DNA of 64,000 nucleotides from Oxytricha trifallax (GCA_000711775.1 ARYC01019334.1:1-64000), one strand, 5' to 3'. Counted from the first letter of the stretch, positions 23,485 to 35,273 are shown. The notes: a model not told the origin generated them from the sequence alone. Program-made: numbers and translations.

Positions 23485-24887
23485 TCACTATTTGGTTTTC
23501 TTCTTAGTCTTAGCAGGTGGTTCATCCTCCACATCCTCAGCAACTGGTGTTTTACCAACTGGTGCCTTCTTTTTCTTAGCAGCAACTGGTGGTTCCTCCT
23601 CTTCCTCCACTGGAGCCGCAACTTTCTTCTTTTTGGCAGCAGCTATTGGTTATTTCTCCTCCTCATAATCATCATCTACTCTCTTCTTGGATTTAGCTCT
23701 GGTCTTCTTCTCCTCTACGGGTGGTTCCTCCTCCACTACAGCCTTCTTCTTCTTTTTAGCAGCTACTGGTGGTTCTTCCTCTTCAACCAATGGTGCCTTC
23801 TTTTTCTTCCTCGCTGGTGCTTCCTCTTCCTCCTCAACAGGTGCGGCTGCTTTCTTCTTCTTTCTTGCTACTGGCTCATCAGGCACTTCCTCCACTACAG
23901 CTTTCTTTTTCTTCTTAGTTGCCACTGGCTCATCCTCAACCTCTTCCTATACTGGCTTCTTCTTTTTCTTGCCCTTGACCTCCTCGACAGGCTCCTCTTC
24001 CTGCTGTTTAGCTGCTGATTTCTTGGTTTTTCTCACTGGAGAGACCTCTTCCTCAACAATGGCAGCTGCCTTCCCCCCTTTCTAGGCTTTTTTATCTGGA
24101 GATTAGTCTCTCAAATTCCCACCTTTGACTTCCTCTTTGCCAGGTTATCCAAGAATCTGACCTGGTTTTTAACCTACAGTAGGTGGTGGGATTACTTCCT
24201 TCTTAGTCTCTTCTCTTTTCTTCATTCTTTCCTCCAGATCCTTCTTCTTCTGAGTTTTACTGCAAAAATGACATTATTATTATCAGAAAACAGCAATTAT
24301 GAGTTCAGAATTGTACATAGTATTTACATAAACTTACATTTTCTTTTCGTAGCGAAGAATTTATAGCGCTGCAAATTCGTAAAGATCACCAGTTGGTAGA
24401 CCATATTTACAGAGTGATGTCAATAAGTCTATATAGAAATATTGTTGATTAATTATGAGCGTTATGATAAAATAGAATAACTGATGAAATTTGGCTCAAA
24501 ATTATCCAAAAAGCTTCAAACTTATCTAAAAATGATAAAATTTCTTACATTAATATGCTTCAAGGACGCCACTAGTCTTCAACAGCTTCAATCCTATATA
24601 AAATTTAAGTTTAGAAAATTCAGTTTCAATCGTTATGAGTTATATTTGAAATTACTTCCGGTTTTCATGTTTTCTAGATTTTCCATATTGTAAAATCAAT
24701 AAATTTAACTTATCATAGATATAAGCAAAATTAATTAATAATACTTACCTTTTTTTTTGATTCTCTCTTTTTCAGTTTTCTCAATCTCTTGCATGAGTTA
24801 CTATTCACGCTCTTTTTCAAGTTGCTCCTTCAGTAACTTATCCTGCTTTTCTTTTATTTTTAGCTCTTTGTTTGGAATGAACGACAT
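23485..24887 (-). CDS. Lys/Glu-rich repeat protein
   Basis: The N-terminal third is a coiled coil (MSFIPNKELKIKEKQDKLLK) followed by the conserved-looking KYGLPTGDLYEFAALQILR. The C-terminal half is about nine imperfect copies of an AxKKKKxAxVEEEExP unit, giving alternating Lys and Glu blocks. The repeat may bind nucleic acid or tubulin; I infer no more. Introns: about 24433-24748 (unusually long) and about 24258-24338. The DNA repeat also opens a long Phe/Ser frame on the opposite strand, which is a shadow. Ends TGA 23485-23487. Confidence 0.65.
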
Positions 24888-25017
24888 TTTTAAAGTGTTT
24901 TAGATTAAATTTAATTATAAAATTTATAAATAAATTATGTCAATAAAATTTCATAGAGGCTTTTATCAATTTTAAATCGCATAAAAGACAAATACATACA
25001 GATTGCAATATAGATTT

Positions 25018-27651
25018 ATGAGATTATTACTATGTTCACATTATAGAAGTGATTATAATAAATCTTGTATTGATATAAGAGTAGGATTCAAGTCTGCAAA
25101 CATCAAGTTAAGTGACTTGATAGATGAGAGTTTCTTCGACGACATTGTGGACGACTCCAACTCTCAAACTTAATATTCCAATGCAGCTTCCACAACCAAC
25201 AAGAAAAGCACTTCCAGTCAGTTAAAACAGTAGCAAGACGTTAAACTCTCTATTGGGGAGCTTGTTGCATAATACAAGAACATGTGTACAGAGCAGATCA
25301 TAGACTTGAGAAGCTTAGCGAGTAAAAGAGTCAAGTAAACACTTGGAGATAAGAATGCAGGGTTACAAAGCTAAGTTTAACCTAACGCACATCGATTCAT
25401 TGTTATGAGTTTTATTTGTCAATATTGAAAAAGTCGAAATATTTTTCATTAATTTTTATCTTCTTTGTTTTAACTGGAATAAGTTCTCGTTTTTGATAAA
25501 CTCAAAATAATGTCATAATTTCTTATTTAATTTATGAGTCCATAGCTTTCCTTAATCTTGAACTTTACTCAGTAGCTTGTGCATGAAAATTGGAAGATGA
25601 GACAAGCAGCGTCAAGTGCAATTCGAACTATACTTCAAGTAGCTTCTTAGAATAATATCCCTTTTTATTACCATGTTGCTACTTACTTCAATGAGGAACT
25701 TGGGTATTAAGTTACTTAAACTTTCGATGTTAAAATTGATAACTTGATGACTATTTTTCACTTATCAAAAATGAAATATGAGTGTTAATACAATATAAAA
25801 AGCACAAATTAATTGATAAAATAAATAGACTATGATCCTTCCATATCTATTTTTCTTCATGTTAAAAGATTAGTTTAATGACTTTGAGGAGTTGAAAGTG
25901 CTTACTCCTGCAAGAGAGGAAGGCCTTAAGTTGTTGACATAAATATGTGAATTATCATCTCAAAACAATAAAAACTTAATTGCTGATAGTAGAAGTTCAC
26001 AGTTCGTCGAGATTAACACAGAAATCAGCATCTTAATTCAATAACTACTAGTCAAATTATACAGCAAAGTATATTACATAATTTATTCTTTATTATAATT
26101 TCTATAATTAACTACCAGTTTTACTGAAGGCAGTTGAAGTTGATACATGGCCTTCTCGCTACAATTTCTTCCTCCTGTTAAAAGGTTTAATTTCCACTGA
26201 ATAAAACAGAAATTAGCTATTTAATATGTTCAACCGAGTGCTAATAGAAAGTCTCTTGAAAGTCGAAGATGAGGTTATGATATTGGTTACAGAACTTATT
26301 TAATCAATGCTGGATCTTTATCTTCAACTCAAAGATTTTGAAAGTTATATTGCCACATTACTCAGAAATCTATAGGAAAACTTGAAATAAAGCGATGAAA
26401 TTGAAAGCTCAAGCATTTCTGTTTTTTCACTAATCAACAGCATCCTTGAATGTGTAATTTAACTATTTTGATATATTTCAAGCATAAATTTGATGAAGAA
26501 TAGCTTTAATATCAAGTTTATCTAATCTTGAGAAGCTCGATTTTTAAATAGACCTGAATATTATCTGCCCTTTTAACTTCCACAAAGTGGTTAATGTAAG
26601 ATACTCCTACAATAAAATCATAAACAAATGCTTAAAACATTTGCCTCTACAACCTGAACAGTTATAGATTCTTTTCTAGCTAACTCTTTAAAGTTTGACT
26701 ATGGAGAGGTCAAGTCAATTAGTCAGTTTATTATTTGAAAATCTTAAGCTTCTAGTCATAGTGTTCCAAGTAAGTGAATGTCAAAGATTATAGCTAATTT
26801 CATTTAATTTTGGAGTTTTTATTTCACAAATTCTAATACTAATTCTATAGAAACCAGAAAACATGGAATTCTTTCAAGACTTAGTAGTGAACAGCGTAAT
26901 GACTTATAACTCACTTATGTTATGGCTATTCTCTTATCACTTGCAAAGTTTTGAAACTTTCAGGTTTTTTGAGTCTAAGAACTTTGAATCCATACAACAA
27001 GACTACTATAAAATTGTGTATAGACCTACTACCAGTGAAGAAATAAAGCAATTTTACTATGCTAAAATGAATAATTTGACTTAATCTCTTGCTATATTGA
27101 ATTATTTTAAAGAATTAATTAAATTTAATGTCAATGTGAGGGGTGTCATTATTTCGTACTTTTTAAACTAATTCATATATAAAATGAAAGTCTATATTGA
27201 TGCAACACAGCCCTTAAGTGTGCCAGCATATAATGAATGTCTTAGAGCAACAATTACTGCCTAATGAAAACATGGATCAATCTTTTTAAACCCCAGTGCA
27301 TGAAAATCATTTCGTATATTTACTGACTTTTTCCAGGTACTTTGAGCTATACTATCAAATTATTATCTAAATATTTTTAGATTGAGTAAATATTATCATT
27401 TTCCTCAATACTCTCACATAGACTCCTAAGAAATCTCTTAATTCGTCTCACTTGAGTACTTGAATAATGTGACAAACTCCTTGTTAACAATCAATGAAGA
27501 GTCAATTGGAGTGTACTAATTCGGGGAACTTGATAAAATTGACAACAACATGCAGATATTATACGGACTCATTCAACGGCCCTCAATGAATTAAGTTATT
27601 GATCAGCAGCAAGCCTACATGATGCTCACTAATTAACAAATAGCATTTTTG
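25018..27651 (+). CDS. MOT1/BTAF1-like gene, block A (N-terminal HEAT part)
   Basis: Mot1/BTAF1 is the HEAT-repeat ATPase that removes TBP from DNA. The block starts MRLLLCSHYRSDYNKSC and matches BTAF1 in order: HENWKMRQAASSAIRTIL (SWEVRHGAGTGLREIL), FMLKDQFNDFEE (ALDRFGDFVSD), ICPFNFHKVVNVR (VWPFLHHTISSVR) and PLSVPAYNECLRATI (VPFTRMQNECKQLI). IES 25411-25539 has pointer TTATGAGT. Other junctions (about 25760-25850, 26455-26560, 27250-27290) are needed but not all are fixed. Introns lie near 26770-26850 and 27335-27378. The block ends at pointer ATTTTTG 27645-27651, whose partner is the inverted copy at 29529-29535, not the next sequence downstream. Confidence 0.72.
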
Positions 27652-28095
27652 TAAATAATTTAGTATACAATTAACTTCGTTTATTATAATAATTAAAATT
27701 TATATGAATCTGTCATAGTTGCTATAATAGTGCTACTAACAACATAGATTATTTATATACAATCAATAAAAAAATATTAATTCATAGATTAAAATGTATT
27801 AATATTAATAAACTACCGTAATTTTTTTAAGTTTTCTTGAGTATTAGATGTTTTGGATAACAGTTATGATTTGTTTCTAATTAAATTCTCAATATATATA
27901 TTGCAATATAGAATCATCAAATCAATAATATATTTTAGTATAATAAAACTCCCCATATATATTATTTATATCTCAAGAGTGAGATTTTGGCTAAGATATA
28001 TACCCAGGTATCCTGCATAGGCTTTGAAAAAATAAAAATTTCTAGCATTTCCTTGATTGCAAACTTACTTATTCATGGTTAATTAAGATTTATAT

Positions 28096-28415
28096 TTTTT
28101 TAAAGAGTTGAATGAGCTCATTAAAGCATTCGTATATCTCAGGTACTTACTAAATTATAATAAAATAGCATAAAAAATTTGAAATAAAATATCTATCATT
28201 ATAATTTTATTCTACGAAAAGTTTGAATTTTTATTTTGGATAACAGGAATGATAAACACAGGTATAAATCTCATTAAATCGCTGTTTTTACTATCCAAGA
28301 GCTCAATAAGTACTTAGAAAGCACTTTTTGATTTATTCTCCATATTGCTCACTACGATGCTTTTGTAAATATTTTATTAAGCATTTTAGAAAATATTTCT
28401 AGGAATCTAATATGA
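28096..28415 (+). CDS. MOT1/BTAF1-like gene, block C
   Basis: Begins at pointer TTTTTTAAAG (28096-28105), whose inverted partner is 28845-28854 at the end of block B. Joined to block B the frame reads on as KFFKELNELIKAFVYLR, passes a GT-AG intron (28143-28246), then RNDKHRYKSHQIAVFTIQEL. A possible IES (pointer AAGCA, 28324-28383) leads to TGA 28413-28415. In somatic order this block follows block B although it precedes it in the germline. The resemblance of this part to BTAF1 is weak; its assignment rests on the pointer and frame match. Confidence 0.6.
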
Positions 28416-28429
28416 TTCGCTATAAATTA

Positions 28430-28800
28430 GCATTATTTTGTATTTATGCTAATCAGTTAGATTTAGTTCAATTTAAACAATTCAAATATAAGTGTCACTA
28501 GATTAGACAGCTGCAGTGAACTTGCAGAATTATTTGCTAAATTTTACTAATCTTGAGAATTTTATGCTACAGTCTATTGCTCCTACTATGATTACAAAGT
28601 GAAGAGTCTGGCAATTTAATTCATTAGAATTTGAGAAATGTCTTCGAATTTATCAGTCTGAGTTTTTGTTTCTTTTATGATAGATGTTATGAATAAAATT
28701 GCTTTCAACCATTACTGATGGTTATCAAGAGTGAAAAAGAGAATTATGAAAAATATGAGGAGCTATCCTCTTTTAATTTGCTTTGAAAATGTTGGCTTAT
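28430..28800 (+). CDS. Unassigned coding fragments, perhaps more MDSs of the same gene
   Basis: Two overlapping plus-strand frames have coding character: one with LDQTAAVNLQNYLLNFTNLE and IAPTMITK followed by TGA then RVWQFNSLEFEKCLRIYQ, the other with NLRNVFEFISLSF and LLMVIKSEKENYEKYEEL. They may be further MDSs of the scrambled MOT1-like gene (the SNF2 part is otherwise missing), but I could not find joins that settle order. Confidence 0.35.
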
Positions 28801-28844
28801 ATAGTTAACATTTCCTACTCTTATATGTAAAGTAGAATCATATA

Positions 28845-29535
28845 CTTTAAAAAACTTACTTCCACGATCTTAAACCTCTTCTTCTCCTTTTTACTCCAAA
28901 TTTTTAACAATAACTTGCATTATTTGCTGTGCTGCTTTGCTCTTATTTTTGGACATCAATAATTCAATTAGTGATATAAGATAGCGAGCACTCAATTCTT
29001 AGATGAAGTCTACAGGTTCGGATTTCACTTAACTTAAAATGGGTTTGATTAAGTTGTTCAATTAGGTGGTCAGCGGTACTGGCTTGAATGTTTAAGTGTC
29101 TATTATTTGCTATTTCTGATCTGCTGATGCAATTAAAGCAAATAAACTATAATAATCATAAACTATCATTTTGTTGATGCGATGACTTGATCTTAGTTAC
29201 TTTGTAGCAAATCACCAATTTAATTTTGAATCTTTACAGGTGCAGACACGCTTGATTATAGAGTTAATTTTTATTCTGATCCTATATTTGAACTGGATAT
29301 ATTAACTAAGTGTATGTGAAGTGTAGCAGCCATAGATTTTACTCTAGTGCATGTGCTATTTGCATATCTCATCAGAGATGTAAAGAGTTGCATGATAAAT
29401 ATGCCCAATATAGAGATTTATATATATCAGGTACTTAAATCTGACCGAATAGTTGAGTTAGAGTTTCTATTTGCTGCTGAATTTAACTCAAATTTACTAA
29501 TCTATGTTGTGAATAAATTCTCTTATTTCAAAAAT
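28845..29535 (-). CDS. MOT1/BTAF1-like gene, block B (inverted)
   Basis: Read on the minus strand this block starts at pointer ATTTTTG and continues block A in frame: IAFL joins KQENLFTTQISKF. It contains IRSDLIKSMAATLHIHL (after a probable intron near 29333-29437), then PLTTQLNNLIKPILSQVKSE and the AAQQIMQVIVKNLE end, corresponding to BTAF1 LPEKLNPIIKPLMETIKKEE and KIIKNL. An internal IES has pointer GCATCA (joining DQVIAS to ADQKQQ). It ends at pointer CTTTAAAAAA (28845-28854), the inverse of block C's pointer. Both flanking pointers are inverted relative to their partners, as an inverted MDS block requires. Confidence 0.75.
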
Positions 29536-30036
29536 TAAACGAGAACTAATTTAAACTCATAGTTTTTTATTTAAAAAATATCCCAATATTTAACTTTAAC
29601 ATTAATATAATTTAACCTTCAAGTTTTATGAAAATAAATCAACTAAAAATAGGGATGATGACTAAAGATTTAATTACCAAGAAGGATAAAGATTAATTTA
29701 TTAAATCTGTGCGTGTAATAAATTGATGATTGGTATAAATCAGTTATAATTAATTATAAAAAGAAACATAAATATATTATACTAGCCAACTATTCCAGAG
29801 TAATCACGCGAATAAATTGATCTAATACTGGTATTTATTTAAATTTATATTTCATGGAAATATATAAATATTTATAAAGGGGTTTTGGGGGTGGGTAATT
29901 TAATTGTCAAAGAAATAACTATTTTAATTTCAGTGTAGTTTCGTGTTTTTTATATGCTTTAAAGTGAGATAAATTAGTATTTAAACGGATGAGGTCAATC
30001 AAATATAACAAATAAAACTTAAATACCAATAAATAA
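29536..30036. other. Intergenic stretch holding a telomere-like block
   Basis: No coding frame seen. It separates the scrambled gene from the next plus-strand gene and contains the G4T4G5 block at 29879-29891. Confidence 0.5.
29879..29891. repeat. Telomere-like G4T4G5 block
   Basis: GGGGTTTTGGGGG in otherwise AT-rich intergenic DNA, in the orientation of a right telomere for the chromosome lying to its left (the scrambled gene). Confidence 0.65.
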
Positions 30037-30806
30037 ATGAGAAAAGTTAGCCTCCTCCTCTTACTCGGTTTCTTCGCCATGATCATGCTCAGCTTCACTG
30101 AAGCAGGTAAGCTACCAATACTCCAATGCCAAGAGCAATAAACTTTATCAATTAATCTTAAATTTTTATCATATTTTAGATTTAAGCTACACCTTTGAAA
30201 TACTTTGAAATCCCATGTTAATATTTATTATTTCATGAATACATATTATCACAAAAACATTATTAATTCTTTACATTGAGAAAATTTTTAATTATTTTAA
30301 ACTGTAAATTGATTTGACGGGATGGCTGATATAATAATGAATCAATTTCGCAGTTTGTTGTTTTGCTTTTCTGGCATACAGTCCCTCCCCTACATACCAT
30401 ATAAATTTTTCATATACTTACCACATTACTTATAGCCACCTTGAAATCAAAGGTCGCAACCTCAACCAAGGCCAAGGCCGGTGGTATTATAAACTAGCAT
30501 AAATACTGGATTTTATTCATATAATGCTAAATAAATTGCAATTAATTTAAAGTAGAGTATAGAATTGATTACTTTCCCATATTTGTTGAGTAAAATCGAA
30601 TAATTTATGTTAATTACCTATATATATAATGTATTTACAATAACAAAGCCTCCGCCAGAAGATCAGCCCTCTCCAACGCCAAAGCCAGTCTCGCCTCATA
30701 CGGTTCAAGAGAGGAAGCCAAGGCCGCAGTCAAAACCGCAGTTGAAGCAAAGACTGCTGAGAAGACTGAAGCCATCAAGGCCAGAAGAGAAGCCGGATCC
30801 CAATGA
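30037..30806 (+). CDS. Small secreted Ala/Lys-rich protein
   Basis: Starts with a clear signal peptide (MRKVSLLLLLGFFAMIML, cleavage after FTEA). After an intron near 30108-30435 comes TLKSKVATSTKAKAGG; after a second interruption (30482-30649, readable as a GT-AG intron or as an IES with pointer AAC) a helical Ala/Lys/Glu sequence (NAKASLASYGSREEAKAAV) leads to TGA 30804-30806. About 100 residues mature. Higher GC than its surroundings. Family unknown; a frame-shifted Pro-rich reading of the last exon was rejected. Confidence 0.6.
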
Positions 30807-31904
30807 GCACATGAACAGAAAGGATCTGAGAAACGCGGATTCGAATTTCACAAAAATGCCACAATAAAAATTTACAATTTAAAATCGTTATTTTAGCATC
30901 GAAAATTCTAATTTTTTCTATTTTGGAGGGTGGTAGTTCCTTAAACTTTAGAAGAATAGATATTTGATTTTTTATAATTGAAATTTTATTTAAAATACAT
31001 AAATTAGACTTACTTGCTATTGATTAATTTTTTTTTGCATCGCTCATGTTCTTTTATTATTAATTAAATTCCACCCCTTCCCCTATTTTATTATGAATCT
31101 ATATTAGACGTGTTAACTACTTCACTGTGAACATACAAATACTTTCACTTTACGGTCTAATGAGTGTATTAATTAGATGATGATTTTGAATTACTCAAAA
31201 AAGTTCACTTAAATATTTCTTCTCTCCCTCTCACACTTTAATCTCCTTAACTCTATTCATACATTAACTATTCCTTCGCTTTAACTTTATCAAGCGGTTG
31301 TCTCACATAACAGCGGATTAATGTAAAAAATAGATGAAATAAATATAAATGATGCAATAATTTACTATGACAATATTTTTGTCTTTTTTAAGCTTTGGTT
31401 AGTCGGCTTTAACAAAAAACAATAATAAATCTCTTATTTTTATTTCATTTATAGAATAAATGATTAATGAATTTTAGAATTGCATTAAAATTCATTTGAT
31501 TTTCAATTAAAATTGAAATTAAATATAAAATGTATTGTAGCAAGATCCGTTTATGTGGGATGTATGGATTATTAAAGTAACACGATAATTTTAATTTTTG
31601 CCACTACAAGTCTTTCAAACTATTTTATTATTCTTGATTACCGATGTTATGATTAAATTGATTTCGAAATATACTTGTTAATTATAACCAAGCATCCGAA
31701 TGTAGATTATACTCATATTATTAATCATTAAAATACTACTTTTTGCATTTCATTATCTGCTCAATTTTTAACATTCTAAAGAAAAAAACAAAACATAAAA
31801 ATTTCGATTATGAAACGAAATTATACAAGTTTCTTGATATTGCAAACAAGTCTCTGAGAATATCAAAGTACAAATAATAAATAAATAGCTTAAAAGTAAT
31901 AATA
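30807..31904. other. AT-rich intergenic stretch
   Basis: About 1.1 kb with pyrimidine-rich patches near 31060-31290 and no frame I can support on either strand. Confidence 0.5.
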
Positions 31905-32591
31905 ATGAGAATTGTGATACAGCGTGTTTTAAGAGCTTAGTTAACTTCCAATGAGCAAGTTGTCTCAACCATAAACAAGGGGCTAATGGTTTTAGTAGGA
32001 ATCACACACACAGACAATTACATGGACTATGAGTACCTAGCAAAGAAAATTCTCAATCTCAAGCTCTGGCCTGACATCAAAGATCCTAATAAAGCTTGGG
32101 GCTCAAATGTAATTGAGAACAAATTCGATATACTGTTGGTGTCTCAATTCACACTCTATCATCAACTTAAGGGCACTAAGCCAGACTTTCATGATGCCAT
32201 GAACGGGGAGAAAGCTCAACTTTTATACAATGAGTTTTTGGAATATCTAAGGAAACAGTATGAAGCGGAGAGAGTACAGCCTGGTGCCTTTGGTCAATAC
32301 ATGAATATAGAAATGGTCTGCGATGGGCCTGTTACAATCACTGTAGAAAGCTAAAAAGATGAGAAAGCTTTAAAGAAGCTTGAAGCTCTGGAGAAGCGAA
32401 AGCTAAAAGGAGCAGCTTAGAGCAACAATCAAACTGTTAATGGCTAGAAAGAACAAATTTAGTCATCTATGGAGAGTTAAGATCAAAGTCAGTAACTAGC
32501 CGATTAAAATATGCAAAGTCAGAATAGCCAGATTAGCTAAGAAGAGAGCAAGATAAGCATATAAGAAGAGGAAGAGAAGAAATCTTAGTGA
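31905..32591 (+). CDS. DTD1: D-aminoacyl-tRNA deacylase
   Basis: DTD hydrolyses D-amino acids (and glycine on mischarged tRNA) from tRNA as a proofreading enzyme. The start MRIVIQRVLRAQLTSNEQ matches the family MKAVVQRV start, and the two active-site motifs are present: LLVSQFTLYHQLKG and the cross-subunit MVCDGPVTITVES in its eukaryotic DGPVT form. The core (about 150 residues) is uninterrupted; a Lys/Gln/Ser-rich low-complexity tail of about 75 residues follows, as in other eukaryotic DTDs. No IES or intron. Ends TGA 32589-32591. Confidence 0.92.
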
Positions 32592-33463
32592 TTGAAACTT
32601 GTATATAATGATTATAAAGCAAAAGATTTGCTTTAAGTTTGAGATTCGAAATTGATTAAAGATGGTTTCTCATATGATCGACATAAATCGCAAGAATTGA
32701 AATAAAAAGATATTTAAAGTTTTATTATTGAATAGTATGCTATAAAATTATAGGCGCATAAATTAAAAAAGACACGGGAAATTTCTCTCTATAATGATAT
32801 AAAATTTCGCATCAATTTTATTTACTATGTTATCATTAGAATTAAAACACATAAAATCTTTTTAAGTCATATAATGAACATTGTGTATAGATATAATTAC
32901 ATATATTCCGTAAATTTTAATAAAATTGGGATAAGAACTTGCTTTATTTATTATTATTATTTAAATTATTGTAAAATTTCATCAATTTAGCAGAGCAAAT
33001 TCATTTATTTTTTAAAAAAATATTTCTATTTTTTTTATTAAGTAATATATCATTTGGTAAATTTTCTTGCAAATAAACAGTTAAAATACATATATTTTAA
33101 TTTAGTTTTGTAATGATATTGTAAAACAAGATAAATGTACTATAAAAAACTCCCTTTAAATTTTCATAAAATAAAATTAAGAAAATGATCATAATCTATA
33201 ACTATCTCTTTTTTATAATATTTCAAATATCAATAAACAGAATGTTCTTATTTTATTTAATAAAGATAAAAATAGATTTCATAAAAAACTACCACTTTAT
33301 GAATCAATACCCTCAAGAATCTTAATCCCATAACATTAAGATTTCATGAAAATATAAATTTAATATTTATGTTTTAGAATGTGAAAGAGACAATAACTTA
33401 ATAATATAGAGTGTTGGAGTAGTCTTACGTATTTGCTCTTTACAAACACGACTTAATAAATTT
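32592..33463. other. AT-rich intergenic stretch between convergent genes
   Basis: No coding frame or notable repeat seen; long A and T runs dominate. Confidence 0.5.
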
Positions 33464-33931
33464 TCATTTAATTTATTTCTTGTCTTCAGTTTCATTGCTT
33501 TTGGAAGCCTCTCTTTTGTGCTAGTAGACGTTCAGCTTGGTTCTTATCTCCTTTAACTGCTTATTTTAAAAATATAAAAGTTAGGTAAATGCTTAGTATA
33601 TAATTTTATAAAGCAACTGAGAAATATTTAACTAAAAATTAGATAATCCTATGATTTTAGCATTAAGTAACTACAATATTATATAAACTGTCTGAAATTA
33701 CTTTTGGAATAAATTCGTCTACTATCTCAAGCATAGGAATAACTCTTATGATGACTCTTCAACAGCTTTAAAAATTTGAGTAAACTAAAATGAAATAAAT
33801 CTATAGAATTTTTGAGTTAGTTGTGATAAAACATATAATTATTCATTCTTTGATATCTCAAAATAGACTTCTTCTTTAGTTTAGTATTTAAATGGGATGT
33901 ATTAAAATAAATATGATTTGTGATAACTCAT
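33464..33931 (-). CDS. Small helical protein of unknown family
   Basis: A minus-strand frame starts MSYHKSYLFQYIPFKYQ 23 bp after the CDC14 stop and runs to TGA 33464-33466. It reads as a helical protein (LYVLSQLTQIFKAVEESSQ, then KQLKEIRTKLNVYQHK and a Lys/Ser/Asp tail). One in-frame IES with pointer ACTCAAA is likely near 33770-33805, and another interruption, also frame-neutral, near 33560-33700. The layout resembles small coiled-coil subunits such as BLOC-1 members, but I do not assign it. Confidence 0.5.
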
Positions 33932-33954
33932 TTATAGAAACAGACTTATTAGAT

Positions 33955-35273
33955 TCAAACTTAAATAAAATATGCTTTAAATTCTTCCTCTTCATTCATT
34001 CTTGTTCTGTCATAACCACCTTCAAGACTTAAATCTTCGAATTGTTTTATTAGCTCTCTACGCTTGACGTCTCCTCCAGCCTTGAGCATCTTCTCGTCCA
34101 TTTGAATAAGATATTGTTGCTGAGGTCCAAGAATTGAACCTGGTCTAGCAATTCTAATCCAACCAATGAAGGCAGCAGGTGGGAAACCGAAATGTTTCAT
34201 GCAATAAAGGGCTATCAAAGATCCAGTTCTTCCAAGTCCTGCCTTGCAATGAATGGCCATAGCTCCTTTTTCTCTCTCTGCTGATTCTAAAAATTGATCG
34301 ACGATGTTGTCGGGAGGTGTTGAACCATCTAAGAAGTAGAGATCGATATGCTTGATTCCTGCCTTGGTGAATTTAGTCTTGTCATATTGAGGTTTGTTCA
34401 AACGTACAACTTGAGAAACGCCGAATTTTTTAAAGATTGGGACATAATCCTCTGGTGTGAAAGATCCATATTTATCTGTCACGTTCAATGGCCCTGAGAA
34501 TGCCATGAATTTACCTGGAACGATCCAATTTAAGTCTCCATTTTCTACTTTCTCAAAATGCTGATACTCTTGCACATCAAAAGTTGAATAATTGTACCAG
34601 TTTAGTCTCATGGCAAGCTCCAATCCTCTTAGGCAATCAATTACAATGCATTTGTAAGAGCATGTTCCCATGGTGGCATCTCTGAATGGAACAAACTTTT
34701 TAAATAATTTATAGTTACTTAACTTAGCATGATAAGGAGCGAAAACTTTCCATGCATCTTCAGCTGTCTTCTTGAGATTGATGATCATATAACATCCCAT
34801 AAGGAACGCGGCATTGGCTTGCTTTGCATAATCAAGAGATGTGTAATGATATATCTTGTATTAAATTATAAATTTAGCATTGATTAAATTTGAAATCGCT
34901 ATCCGCATTTCATAATGTTTAGTAATTGAATTCTTATAAAATTTAAAGTATTGAGCGTATTATGAATCAGCCATCAACTTTTCTAGCTCCTTGCAGAACA
35001 AATGCACTTTGCCCAAATCGAGTGGGCCAAAATCTGCGTAGAATGGCTCGTAGACCAAGTCGTTATCAATGCAGAAGTAAAAGGCATGTGATCTTGACTT
35101 GGGAGGGTTACGATCAGAGATCCAGTAGAGTCTGTTCGGAATGATTTCTAATGCTTGGTTTATATATAATTTATATTCTCATATGTATATTTAGGAATTT
35201 AATTTAAGATAAGTTATTTTAAGTTCATTAATTATGAAAATACCAAAATGTAAATAGATTTAAGGTTATCCAT
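33955..35273 (-). CDS. CDC14: CDC14-type dual-specificity phosphatase
   Basis: CDC14 reverses CDK phosphorylation at mitotic exit. Both domains are present: the N-terminal one (RLYWISDRNPPKS, YEPFYADFGPLDLG, KQANAAFLMGCYMIINLKK) and the catalytic one with FNWIVPGKF-like LNWIVPGKFMAFSGP, VVRLNKPQYD and the P-loop HCKAGLGRTGS followed by RIARPGSILGPQQQYL. It lacks the long C-terminal tail of fungal and animal forms. IES 35161-35267 (plus-strand pointer GGTT) joins the short first segment MDNQ to ALEIIPN. IES 34858-34947 (pointer GTATT) is exactly 90 bp, has no in-frame TGA and would otherwise insert 30 residues before HYTSLDYAK. Ends TGA 33955-33957. Confidence 0.93.

Noticed and set aside
23687..24085. 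132-codon Phe/Ser-rich plus-strand frame
   Set aside because: Reverse complement of the Lys/Glu repeat of the minus-strand gene; the low-complexity DNA opens it automatically.
28023..28090. Possible small minus-strand gene starting MLEIFIFSKPMQD
   Set aside because: Too short, no conserved feature, and it overlaps the boundary of block C; left as non-coding.
30650..30867. Pro-rich 86-codon frame at the end of the small secreted gene
   Set aside because: The alternative frame continues the secreted protein's Ala/Lys composition across the upstream junction and ends at a proper TGA.
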